Below are positions 35,436 through 41,156 of a DNA stretch of 51,398 bases, piece after piece. Source of the stretch: a virus; the IMG/VR virus record IMGVR_UViG_3300003890_000011, positions 30,436 to 81,833 of that record; one strand, given 5' to 3'. Every line of letters begins with the position of its first letter. Position 1 is the stretch's first letter. The translations under genes were made by a program, and so were the position numbers. Under the pieces are notes generated by a model, which saw only the letters and a program-made list of their open reading frames with translations, did not search any database and had not been told where the DNA came from.

Positions 35436-35726
35436 TCAGTCTTCTCCTCTAGGTCTTGTAATTTTAGGACTATTCTTAGACCAAAGAGCTTTACATGCCC
35501 AGTAACGAGCACTCATTTTATCCTTAGCTTGAGCACAATTGTGTCTAGCTTTAAAGTTCTTGCGAGCTTTATCTGAATAATTAGACTTCATGTTTGCATC
35601 ACCAAAATGAACAAGTTTTTCTTGTCCATCTTGACAAGCCTTTACCATCTTCTTCTTTTCAGGTTTAGAAGAGGGTACGGGCTTATTGCATTTTAGTCTT
35701 TTTTTAATTTCTGACCAATCTGCCAT
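35436..35726 (-). CDS. Conserved phage protein with KARKNFKARHNC motif
   Basis: A 96-residue basic protein. LVHFGDANMKSNYSDKARKN then FKARHNCAQAKDKMSARYWA (about residues 38-77) is a pattern I recognise from many short-tailed and marine phage genomes, in small proteins of unknown function near packaging genes. It has four Cys, a few of which could bind metal. It is the first gene of the leftward late block, after a structured leader and copy F of the late motif. Confidence 0.6.
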   Translation of the reverse strand: MADWSEIKKRLKCNKPVPSSKPEKKKMVKACQDGQEKLVHFGDANMKSNYSDKARKNFKARHNCAQAKDKMSARYWACKALWSKNSPKITRPRGED

Positions 35727-35835
35727 ATAACCTCTGAAAAAAACTAAGTGTAGATACAGCGTCTTCCTAAATCCATAACACCACGGTTGGTAGTGAAGGT
35801 GTAGTTTATCTTAGTGCGGAATCATCATTCCACGT
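35727..35835 (-). promoter_or_regulatory. Structured 5' leader of the leftmost late transcript
   Basis: About 109 bases between motif F and the ATG at 35726. It contains GGAAT/ATTCC (4-base loop), ACACC/GGTGT, and an outer CTAAG/CTTAG stem followed on the minus strand by TTTTTTT, about 10 bases ahead of the AGAGG ribosome site. This may be an attenuator-like or translational control leader. The stems are short, so the structure needs testing. Confidence 0.4.
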
Positions 35836-35848
35836 AAGTAGTTGTTAA
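35836..35848 (-). promoter_or_regulatory. Late promoter-like motif, copy F
   Basis: Minus-strand TTAACAACTACTT, 110 bases ahead of the first late gene. It is preceded by an AT-rich stretch (GTATATT), as at several other copies. Confidence 0.55.
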
Positions 35849-35987
35849 ATATACTAATGTAGGGTGATATATGGGAAAATCTCTATACTATACTAACTTT
35901 GCTATATACTTATTATCTAGTTTTTGAGTATAAAATCCCTTAAGAAAGTGTTTGTTTCGATTTAAACTCCCTCAATCCTTAGAGTTT

Positions 35988-36015
35988 AAAAACAAGCCAA
36001 TTAACCTAGATTGGC
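35988..36015 (-). terminator. Minus-strand rho-independent terminator
   Basis: Stem GCCAAT/ATTGGC (35996-36001 with 36010-36015), 8-base loop, then TTGTTTTT on the minus strand. No minus-strand protein gene exists upstream, so it probably ends a non-coding transcript. Between it and motif F (35849-35987) I see only AT-rich sequence. Confidence 0.65.
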
Positions 36016-36330
36016 ACCGTCTGTAATGTAGTCAATAAATAACTTGCGTCAACATGATATTATTTGGGATAAGGCTTGTGTCTATTTGTGAGATAGACCT
36101 GTCAACCTACACAGGAGATCGCCATCTCCCGAAGCATGGTGTTGCTTCTTGCCCTGAGTGTGCTAAGGGTTTCACCTTAGTCTCTGCTCATATGGGAACC
36201 AGTTTACCTTTACGAAATCGTAACCCTCTTCTGATTAACCCAATCTACATTACAAAAGATATAGTTCGTCGGCTCTCTTTTCATGCCTATATAACTTATA
36301 CCTTCAATATTTGATTATAAGGTAAAAATA
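36016..36330 (-). ncRNA. Candidate structured RNA 1 (minus strand)
   Basis: A gene-free 315-base region with many stable stems: GTCTAT/ATAGAC (36080-36098), CTGT/ACAG, GGAGAT/ATCTCC with a 4-base loop (about 36115-36130), GAAGCA/TGCTTC (about 36131-36148), CCCT/AGGG and TTACG/CGTAA (about 36213-36226). A terminator on the minus strand lies at its left end, which sets the direction. The only plus-strand frame here (36054-36314) has no ribosome site and an odd composition. No known RNA family is recognised. Confidence 0.5.
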
Positions 36331-36336
36331 CCTTTG

Positions 36337-36365
36337 TTGTCAAATATTGCTATATCCTTTACTTT
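36337..36365 (+). promoter_or_regulatory. Sigma70-like promoter for the first rightward gene
   Basis: TTGTCA (36337-36342), 17-base spacer, TACTTT (36360-36365). It lies about 45 bases ahead of the ATG at 36411. The -10 box is a weak match (4 of 6). Confidence 0.4.
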
Positions 36366-36410
36366 AATTCAAACTCATGATACTCTAAAAATAATCACTG
36401 GGAGGTCAGG

Positions 36411-36668
36411 ATGTATTATCTCGTAGCCTATTTGATAATTTTTGGAATCATCACAACAGTCAACTACAACGTCTATCAGGGAGCTGTCCCTTTTCTTTCA
36501 TGCATGGTGGCTGCCTTGTTCTTCCCCCTTCAAGTGGTAAATTACATAGTGACGTACATTTTAGGATTTTTTGGGGTATTATGGACCCTTAGAGTAGGTT
36601 TCTTAGTAAGCCCAGAACAGTTCAAAAACGCCACTTCTGACGATGACAATAGCAAAGACCCTAAATAA
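36411..36668 (+). CDS. Small membrane protein, first rightward gene
   Basis: An 85-residue protein with two or three hydrophobic segments (MYYLVAYLIIFGIITTVNYN at the start; FLSCMVAALFFPLQVVNYIV; YILGFFGVLWTLRVGFL) and a polar, acidic tail (ATSDDDNSKDPK). It has a strong GGGAGG ribosome site. Small early membrane proteins often alter the host envelope or block superinfection, but no specific family is seen. Confidence 0.55.
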   Translation: MYYLVAYLIIFGIITTVNYNVYQGAVPFLSCMVAALFFPLQVVNYIVTYILGFFGVLWTLRVGFLVSPEQFKNATSDDDNSKDPK

Positions 36669-36698
36669 CAGGTGACAACTATCCCTTAGAAGGACCTA

Positions 36699-37019
36699 AT
36701 GGTGACACATAACATACCTTTAACTGAATTTATAGTGCAACTACTTAAAATCATTGAAGACAACTCCAAAGGAATGTCTTATAGTGATCGCTATGCCTTA
36801 AAATCCCTAGTCCTTTCTTGTTATCAAACATATGCAATAACTGTTACAAAGGAAATCCCAATAGCCAATCCTAAGCTCCTATCCACTGAACTGCAAGACG
36901 ACCTTAAATACCAACTAGGATCTCTTCTTGGCGAAGCCTTGACTGAGCAATGTGCTTCCTTTAACCTATCTAAACATAAACTAACAACTACTGTTATAGC
37001 CTTAAAAATCAAGGCTTAG
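36699..37019 (+). CDS. Small helical protein of unknown function
   Basis: A 106-residue, mostly helical protein (MVTHNIPLTEFIVQLLKIIE; ELQDDLKYQLGSLLGEALTE). It has no membrane or metal features. It lies 30 bases after the membrane protein gene and 18 bases before the zinc-ribbon gene, so the three probably form one unit that ends at the 37475 terminator. The plus-strand sequence TAACAACTACT occurs inside it (36982-36992) but is probably coding coincidence. Confidence 0.5.
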   Translation: MVTHNIPLTEFIVQLLKIIEDNSKGMSYSDRYALKSLVLSCYQTYAITVTKEIPIANPKLLSTELQDDLKYQLGSLLGEALTEQCASFNLSKHKLTTTVIALKIKA

Positions 37020-37037
37020 CAAGGATTTACCTTTAGA

Positions 37038-37391
37038 ATGAAACCCACTAAGTTTCGACATGGAGATATAGTCTATACCCCCTTTAATGAGAAGGTTAGG
37101 GTACTTAGATCTTATGGCGAACACGGCATTATAATGTACGAAGTTACCTTCCTAGATAAAGATCTAAAGACTTGTTATTCAGAGAAAAGCCTAAGCTTCC
37201 ATCCATCAGATTATAATAAAAACAATGACTCAGATAACTTTGTTCCTGCCAGTCCTAAATGTCCAGTATGTCATAGCCCCTGGAATTATAGCTCCTATGG
37301 TAGGATGAAGTGGTATGACTGCTCCACTTGTAAGGATACAGCAGAGAATATCTGCAAGAGGAAGAGTCACAGTAACGGATACTGGATTTGA
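37038..37391 (+). CDS. Protein with a C-terminal zinc ribbon
   Basis: A 117-residue protein. The N-terminal 55 residues are beta-rich (GDIVYTPFNEKVRVLRSYGE), like a small KOW- or SH3-type barrel. The C-terminal part has CPVCHSPWNYSSYGRMKWYD then CSTCKDTAENICKRK, giving two CxxC knuckles about 18 residues apart. These ribbons usually bind nucleic acid or protein partners. The exact partner is unknown. Confidence 0.5.
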   Translation: MKPTKFRHGDIVYTPFNEKVRVLRSYGEHGIIMYEVTFLDKDLKTCYSEKSLSFHPSDYNKNNDSDNFVPASPKCPVCHSPWNYSSYGRMKWYDCSTCKDTAENICKRKSHSNGYWI

Positions 37392-37474
37392 CAAACTCAG
37401 TCACTTCCTTTATACTTGAAGTTACAAGGACGTACTCTCCTCAAAACCTTAGTCCTTTGTAGGTTTCTCCTTTT

Positions 37475-37508
37475 GGACAGGAAGGTTTCCCAGACCTCCT
37501 GTCCTTTT
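37475..37508 (+). terminator. Strong rho-independent terminator
   Basis: Eleven-pair stem (GGACAGG and AGGT with ACCT and CCTGTCC, one bulged A) and a 7-base loop, then TTTT. A second hairpin (ACAAGGAC/GTCCTTTGT) lies just before it at 37424-37460. It closes the 36.4-37.4 kb unit. Confidence 0.7.
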
Positions 37509-37524
37509 AAATAAACCCCCTTTT

Positions 37525-37562
37525 GCGAGCCGGATGCGAGCACTATGTGTCCGAAAGCTCGC
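37525..37562 (+). promoter_or_regulatory. Compact hairpin in front of the 37578 gene
   Basis: GCGAGC/GCTCGC outer stem, then CGGA/TCCG, then a CAC-TAT-GTG inner hairpin. It ends 15 bases before the ATG at 37578 and about 6 bases before the GGAGAG ribosome site. A 38-base compound hairpin between a terminator and a gene looks like a translational control site or an RNA-binding target, and may be the 5' end of a separate transcript. No riboswitch class is recognised. Confidence 0.45.
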
Positions 37563-37577
37563 GACCATGGAGAGTAA

Positions 37578-37883
37578 ATGAAACGTCGTAAAAGCCCCAA
37601 AAAAGCCCACTACATAGCCAAAGGCATTGGTCCTATAGACAATACCCCTAAAGGCTTCACCGAGCTTAGAGAAGCCATTCTAGTCAATCCTATGATGGTA
37701 TATGAGCTTCTAGGATCTATCCCCCAACTGTCCATGCAATCAGGACTTCCCTTAAAGAAGTACTCCATCCATACCAGCATTCACATGCCCATTACCAAAG
37801 CATACATCATCGACAGTAACCTTGTTAAACAAATCATAAACTTCTACGGATCTGCCGAAGAAATTGAACAAGAAGAAGATTAG
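37578..37883 (+). CDS. Small protein of unknown function behind a hairpin leader
   Basis: A 101-residue protein. The basic start (MKRRKSPKKAHYIAKGIGPI) is followed by a mixed helix/strand body and an acidic end (EEIEQEED). GGAGAG is the ribosome site. It uses more CCC and CTT codons than genes after 39.8 kb, as do its three neighbours to the left, hinting that this small block has a separate history. No function is recognised. Confidence 0.5.
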   Translation: MKRRKSPKKAHYIAKGIGPIDNTPKGFTELREAILVNPMMVYELLGSIPQLSMQSGLPLKKYSIHTSIHMPITKAYIIDSNLVKQIINFYGSAEEIEQEED

Positions 37884-38446
37884 TACCCTTTACACTTTCT
37901 TTACTTGAAACTGTATTATCAACCACTTACATTACGTTAACTGCCGAAAAGGTATAGATAAAAAGGCTATAGGTGTATTATCTTATACGTTGTATGGAAT
38001 ATTTTAGTAGTAAGTAATTTCCTGACAATTGAAGGTATCTCTCAAAGATAGTGCCAGAATCGACAAAACATGCCCTAGAATCGACGAGAAGGTATAGGGC
38101 TATGCAAGTACTAGGATAAGGGAAATGGAGTGCGAGAAATGGGATTATTAGAAGTTGAGTGTATTATATAAGTTGTAGAGATATCTGTGTTGTGAGGTAT
38201 AAAAAATTTTTATCCCATCACGCGGGTCACGTGGGGGGGGGTCCCCCCTGCAAGAACCGTGCCAAGTTTACTGCCCACTATAATTGGCACTCATCCATAA
38301 GTTCTACTAATGGGGGTGTCAGAATAACATACATATCGAAAATACTGACAGCAACAATCAATTACTTACAAAATCTTTCACGACTAATCAAGTACTTATG
38401 TTACTGGCATTCACATTGCATATTAGTCTGGTAAGAGAATCATCGT
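37884..38446. other. Gene-free region with unusual G/C tract and AT palindrome
   Basis: About 560 bases without a convincing gene. It holds two AGAATCGAC repeats (about 38053 and 38088) and a CCCTA/TAGGG hairpin nearby. A near-palindrome ATAAAAAATTTTTAT (about 38202-38216) is followed by nine Gs, one T and six Cs (38233-38248). A 7-bp stem GTGCCAA/TTGGCAC lies at 38259-38290. TCACGTGGGGGG (38227-38238) recurs at 39546-39557. This mix could be a replication origin, a packaging-related site or an RNA. I cannot tell which from sequence alone. Confidence 0.5.
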
Positions 38447-38460
38447 AAATGACGCGGTGA
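38447..38460 (+). repeat. GACGCAGTG element, copy 1 (variant)
   Basis: AAATGACGCGGTGA, 21 bases ahead of the ATG at 38481. One of four related elements between 38.4 and 39.8 kb. Confidence 0.5.
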
Positions 38461-38480
38461 ATAAACAGGGAGAAAATCAT

Positions 38481-38612
38481 ATGAAGGACCTAGCAGTATT
38501 AGCAATCTTTATCTTAGGATCTCTAATCATGACTGGATCATTAGTTAAGTCATACGACAAAACAACTCAAGGTGTTCAGTCTTATGCAACTGAAATTGCT
38601 AAGAAATTTTAG
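38481..38612 (+). CDS. 43-residue single-span membrane protein
   Basis: MKDLAVLAIFILGSLIMTGS and then LVKSYDKTTQGVQSYATEIA, with AGGGAG as ribosome site. One hydrophobic helix near the N-terminus (about residues 4-20) is followed by a polar tail. It is a likely early membrane protein of unknown function. The sigma70-like promoter for the next gene begins right after the stop. Confidence 0.55.
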   Translation: MKDLAVLAIFILGSLIMTGSLVKSYDKTTQGVQSYATEIAKKF

Positions 38613-38614
38613 TG

Positions 38615-38643
38615 TTGACAACAAAAAAGAATAGTGATAGAAT
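38615..38643 (+). promoter_or_regulatory. Sigma70-like promoter
   Basis: TTGACA (38615-38620), 17-base spacer, TAGAAT (38638-38643): a near-consensus host-type promoter. It is followed by element copy 2 at 38650-38670. Confidence 0.7.
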
Positions 38644-38649
38644 TAGATA

Positions 38650-38670
38650 TCACAGCAAATGACGCAGTGA
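38650..38670 (+). repeat. GACGCAGTG element, copy 2, with inverted partner
   Basis: TCACAGC, 7 bases, GCAGTGA: a near-perfect inverted repeat around the start of the transcript from the 38615 promoter. It looks like an operator or 5'-UTR hairpin. Confidence 0.5.
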
Positions 38671-38691
38671 GTAATAACATAAGGAACGTAT

Positions 38692-38904
38692 ATGGAAAAT
38701 CAATTACTTAAAGAACAACATGAAATGTGCATCAGGTACGCCAACAGTATGATGAACATGATTAAGATATATGAAAAGCAAGGTGATAGACAGGAATCAA
38801 TTAAGCAATGTGCATTAGAAGGACGTAATGCCCTTTTAAAAGCTAAAGAACTTGAAGCACTACTTGACCAAGCCAATGAAATTACGCTTATTCTAGCTGC
38901 ATAG
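38692..38904 (+). CDS. Small helical protein of unknown function
   Basis: A 70-residue, fully helical protein (MENQLLKEQHEMCIRYANSM; ALLKAKELEALLDQANEITL). It has a strong promoter (38615-38643) and an AAGGAA ribosome site, so it is likely expressed early. No family is recognised. Confidence 0.5.
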   Translation: MENQLLKEQHEMCIRYANSMMNMIKIYEKQGDRQESIKQCALEGRNALLKAKELEALLDQANEITLILAA

Positions 38905-38914
38905 GAGAAGGTAT

Positions 38915-39049
38915 ATGTACGTTTTAGTGTATAGTCCTAAGGAGAGAGTTATATTAAATGGAACTTTAAAAGAATGTATACTTCATTTGTCATGGATAAA
39001 GAGCTTATGTCCAACCAAGTACTCTCAGTATACTATCATTAAGAAATAA
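38915..39049 (+). CDS. 44-residue small protein
   Basis: MYVLVYSPKERVILNGTLKE, then CILHLSWIKSLCPTKYSQYT. The ATG follows the AGGAGAAG ribosome site at 38903-38910. It is the last gene before the terminator at 39074. The length and ribosome site favour a real gene. No family is recognised. Confidence 0.5.
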   Translation: MYVLVYSPKERVILNGTLKECILHLSWIKSLCPTKYSQYTIIKK

Positions 39050-39073
39050 CAAGTACTTACATTCACATGATCG

Positions 39074-39095
39074 CCCACTTTTGAGTGGGATTTTT
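39074..39095 (+). terminator. Rho-independent terminator
   Basis: CCCAC/GTGGG stem with a 6-base loop, then ATTTTT. It ends the small 38.5-39.05 kb transcript. Confidence 0.7.
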
Positions 39096-39120
39096 CTATT
39101 TATACTCACTGCCTCTTGTC

Positions 39121-39160
39121 TTGAGACACTGCTTATTCACGGATAGAAATGACGCAGTGT
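39121..39160 (+). promoter_or_regulatory. Promoter with overlapping GACGCAGTG operator (copy 3)
   Basis: TTGAGA (39121-39126), 17-base spacer, TAGAAA (39144-39149). An inverted repeat ACACTGC (39126-39132) and GCAGTGT (39154-39160) straddles the spacer and the start. No protein gene follows on the plus strand for about 650 bases, apart from a possible 15-codon frame near 39200, so the promoter may make a short RNA. Confidence 0.45.
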
Positions 39161-39239
39161 GTAATGGAGTAATTATACTGGAAAAGGAAAGTTGTTTGGT
39201 ATATGAGACAAGTGTTTGGTAAGGAAGACAGAGAGAGTG

Positions 39240-39668
39240 AGGAGAAGTGAGCTTTTGAGAGGAAGTTTCTTATTTTCACATCTACATTTTACTATGTTTT
39301 ATATGTTGGTTAGTTACCCGTAATACATCAAGAGAGTTACTGTATATTCACTTTCGGGTATAGTATAGCTATATAGCAGATTTTAGCTATAGTTACTAGT
39401 ACTATACCTTTCACCTAATGTGCCCGAACTTTCAGTGAAGGTCTATAGTCGAGATTCCTTAATCTCTGGACGACTTCGGTACCTTAATCTTACCTAGTCA
39501 TTAGTAGGGCGTTCCGCTTGAGTCTTATCCCTTATCCTCAAGTGCTCACGTGGGGGGTAGCATAGCCGATTCTAGCTTTTCAGTCTGATCACCCGGGAAT
39601 GTTACTTCCCTTCAAGATGCTTACTAAGCGCAACTAAGGTTAATCGTTTTTTAACGGTCCCTACTTAG
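39240..39668 (-). ncRNA. Candidate structured RNA 2 (minus strand)
   Basis: A gene-free region of about 430 bases directly downstream of late-motif copy G, so probably transcribed leftward. Stems on the minus strand include GGGAA/TTCCC, CTTGAG/CTCAAG, and GAGATT/AATCTC with an AAGG loop and a closing GTC/GAC. A long stem of TATA and CCTTCAC with GTGAAAGG and TATA, ATAGC/GCTAT, and TACCCG/CGGGTA follow. A CCCCCCACGTGA tract matches one at 38.23 kb. It is unlike tmRNA or RNase P RNA. It may be an undescribed phage RNA. Confidence 0.55.
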
Positions 39669-39681
39669 TATTAGTTGTTAA
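39669..39681 (-). promoter_or_regulatory. Late promoter-like motif, copy G
   Basis: Minus-strand TTAACAACTAATA. The first ten bases match the other six copies. No protein gene lies downstream on the minus strand, only the structured region at 39240-39668. This is the best sign that the motif starts transcription, not translation. Confidence 0.55.
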
Positions 39682-39740
39682 ATATGATAACACATGAATA
39701 CACTTTAGACAATAGTGAGTCTTTAAGTGTTTGAATTGTT

Positions 39741-39751
39741 ATGACGCATTG
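39741..39751 (+). repeat. GACGCAGTG element, copy 4 (variant)
   Basis: ATGACGCATTG, 63 bases ahead of the ATG at 39804 and the start of the main rightward block. The ATG in it could be read as a start codon but has no ribosome site. Confidence 0.4.
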
Positions 39752-39803
39752 TGGCATGACATATGCATATAGATATGGTAAGAACTTAACTAGAGGAGTT
39801 AAC

Positions 39804-39989
39804 ATGAAACATCAAGAAGAACTATTGAACGCTTACGTTATGCTTTTTAAAGAGTTCGCCGAAAAGAACAATACTTTCATGGCGACTAACATTCTCAACA
39901 AAATTAGCGAGCATTTAGTGCTTAATTGCTACACTCTAGATCAGGCTATGGAGTTCTATAAAACTAACTTAAATGAGTACTTGAAATGA
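39804..39989 (+). CDS. Small helical protein, first gene of the main rightward block
   Basis: A 61-residue helical protein (MKHQEELLNAYVMLFKEFAE). I chose the ATG at 39804 because GAGGAG lies 8 bases upstream. An upstream ATG at 39741 in the same frame has no ribosome site and overlaps the GACGC element. It overlaps the next gene by 4 bases. The function is unknown. Confidence 0.55.
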   Translation: MKHQEELLNAYVMLFKEFAEKNNTFMATNILNKISEHLVLNCYTLDQAMEFYKTNLNEYLK

Positions 39990-40183
39990 TTACCAAACTA
40001 TTGTTGTATATACTGAATTTTAGTATGATAGTCTTACTTATTGTTGGGCATATCAAACAGCCTGAATTGGTAAACTCTGGATCTGTAACTTTTTTAATAA
40101 TAGTTGTATTTTCTTATTGCTTTGCAATAATTTTAGGTGTAACATTGTCTTTAATAACTAACTACTTTCTGAGGAGGAAGTAA
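39986..40183 (+). CDS. Small two-helix membrane protein
   Basis: A 65-residue protein with two hydrophobic helices (about residues 4-20, LLLYILNFSMIVLLIVG; and about 32-58, SVTFLIIVVFSYCFAIILGV) and a basic end (RRK). Translation is probably coupled to the upstream gene by an ATGA overlap. An early membrane role is likely. The function is unknown. Confidence 0.5.
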   Translation: MITKLLLYILNFSMIVLLIVGHIKQPELVNSGSVTFLIIVVFSYCFAIILGVTLSLITNYFLRRK

Positions 40184-40184
40184 T

Positions 40185-40451
40185 ATGATGAGTAGAAAAA
40201 AACAAAAGTACAATTCAATTTTAAGCGAACTTTTAGAGCGCAATACTATCTACAATGAAGAAGATTTACACGATATTATTGCAGATAATAGCGAGTTAAA
40301 CTTTTTAGTATACGACTATATTTTTGACGTAACTGACGGTAACATAGGAATGGAATTTTCAGGAAACCCAGCTTATGAAGATCTTCTTGGAGATTTATCT
40401 TTTGACATAGAGGAGAAAATAAATGAAAACAATAGTAAAGTACTCGAATAG
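40185..40451 (+). CDS. Small acidic protein of unknown function
   Basis: An 88-residue protein. The basic first ten residues (MMSRKKQKYN) lead into an acidic helical body (NEEDLHDIIADNSELNFLVY). GAGGAGGAAG is a strong ribosome site. It ends 29 bases inside the PhaR-like gene, which suggests translational coupling. No family is recognised. Confidence 0.5.
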   Translation: MMSRKKQKYNSILSELLERNTIYNEEDLHDIIADNSELNFLVYDYIFDVTDGNIGMEFSGNPAYEDLLGDLSFDIEEKINENNSKVLE

Positions 40452-40644
40452 AAAGCTTTATAACTTAAACGAGAGTAGATATACTACTCTCCATGAACTT
40501 ATAGAGTTTGCCAAGAATGGGCAGCCCTTTGTTGTTATCAGACATGACGATAACGAGGACATAACAAACGATACTTTGAAACAATGCTTACTTAATTTGA
40601 ATATTAACCAAAACGTACTACTTAATTTAGTAGCAAATTCATAA
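40423..40644 (+). CDS. PhaR-type DNA-binding domain protein
   Basis: A 73-residue protein that is essentially one domain of the polyhydroxyalkanoate-accumulation regulator family (PHB_acc_N type). KYSNRKLYN (residues 6-14), YTTLHELIEFAKNG (20-33) and FVVIRHDDNEDIT (36-48) match the conserved KYxNRRLYDTxxxxYxTLxxL and VxDxxTGEDIT pattern. Cellular PhaR is more than twice as long and binds both DNA and granules. Here only the DNA-binding part is present, so it is probably a phage regulator recruited from a bacterial source. Confidence 0.75.
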   Translation: MKTIVKYSNRKLYNLNESRYTTLHELIEFAKNGQPFVVIRHDDNEDITNDTLKQCLLNLNINQNVLLNLVANS

Positions 40645-40653
40645 GGAGAATCT

Positions 40654-40956
40654 ATGCATCATTTAAACGTTGTTCCCTATACTGAAGAATACAAAACACT
40701 TGACCACGCTTTAAATCGTATTATGTACCTTAAAAGCATGTCTTTGTTCTTAAGAGAAACATCTTCTTCTAAAGAAGTTAAGAGATATGAGGATGAAATC
40801 TACGACACTGAATGTCAATTGCTAGGACTTATTGCAGATCTAGACAATGGAGATTCTCAAGACGTAGATAAGCTTTTCTTTAAGACTGAAAACTTTGGTA
40901 TTGTTACAAAAGAAATTGCTAGAAATTTAAGTAATAATTTATTAAAATTTAATTAA
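40654..40956 (+). CDS. Small helical protein of unknown function
   Basis: A 100-residue, acidic helical protein (MHHLNVVPYTEEYKTLDHAL; RYEDEIYDTECQLLGLIADL). It lies 9 bases after the PhaR-like gene with a good AAGGAGAA ribosome site and belongs to the same operon. No known family is recognised. Confidence 0.5.
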   Translation: MHHLNVVPYTEEYKTLDHALNRIMYLKSMSLFLRETSSSKEVKRYEDEIYDTECQLLGLIADLDNGDSQDVDKLFFKTENFGIVTKEIARNLSNNLLKFN

Positions 40957-40964
40957 AGGATGTT

Positions 40965-41156
40965 ATGAAAACTTATGAAACTTTTCCAGTGGGAACACAT
41001 GTTAAATTTGGACTGTACAAAGGAATGGTAGTAGAATCCTCTCCAGAAGCTGTAATTGTTCAGTACTCTACATGGTCCTACATTAGCACATGGACTGGAG
41101 AATACCCAAGAATATCTTATAAAATTCTAGATCTGTTAGAGGTGGACAGTGAATAA
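40965..41156 (+). CDS. Small beta-barrel-like protein
   Basis: A 63-residue protein with the look of a small beta barrel (FPVGTHVKFGLYKGMVVESS; AVIVQYSTWSYISTWTGEYP). Such barrels often bind nucleic acid or protein, but nothing more can be seen. It overlaps the next gene by 8 bases. Confidence 0.5.
   Translation: MKTYETFPVGTHVKFGLYKGMVVESSPEAVIVQYSTWSYISTWTGEYPRISYKILDLLEVDSE

Noticed and set aside
36054-36314. A plus-strand frame of 86 codons
   Set aside because: No ribosome site, unusual amino-acid mix, and it overlies the hairpin-rich region with a minus-strand terminator.
36982-36992. A plus-strand copy of the late motif (TAACAACTACT)
   Set aside because: It lies inside a coding region, lacks the AT-rich flank and faces away from late genes, so chance is more likely.
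37397-37600. A minus-strand frame between two plus-strand genes
   Set aside because: It is antisense to the terminator and hairpin and starts inside the 37578 gene, with no ribosome site.
38159-38434. A plus-strand frame of 91 codons across the G-tract
   Set aside because: It runs through the poly-G/poly-C tract, has no ribosome site, and its product looks random.
39200-39251. A 15-codon peptide (MRQVFGKEDRESEEK) after the 39121 promoter
   Set aside because: Weak ribosome site and very short; mentioned only as a possibility.
39240-39668. RNase P RNA or tmRNA
   Set aside because: GAAAGTTCGGGC and AGAATCGGCTA vaguely resemble RNase P conserved pieces but occur in the wrong order. No tRNA-like end is present for tmRNA.
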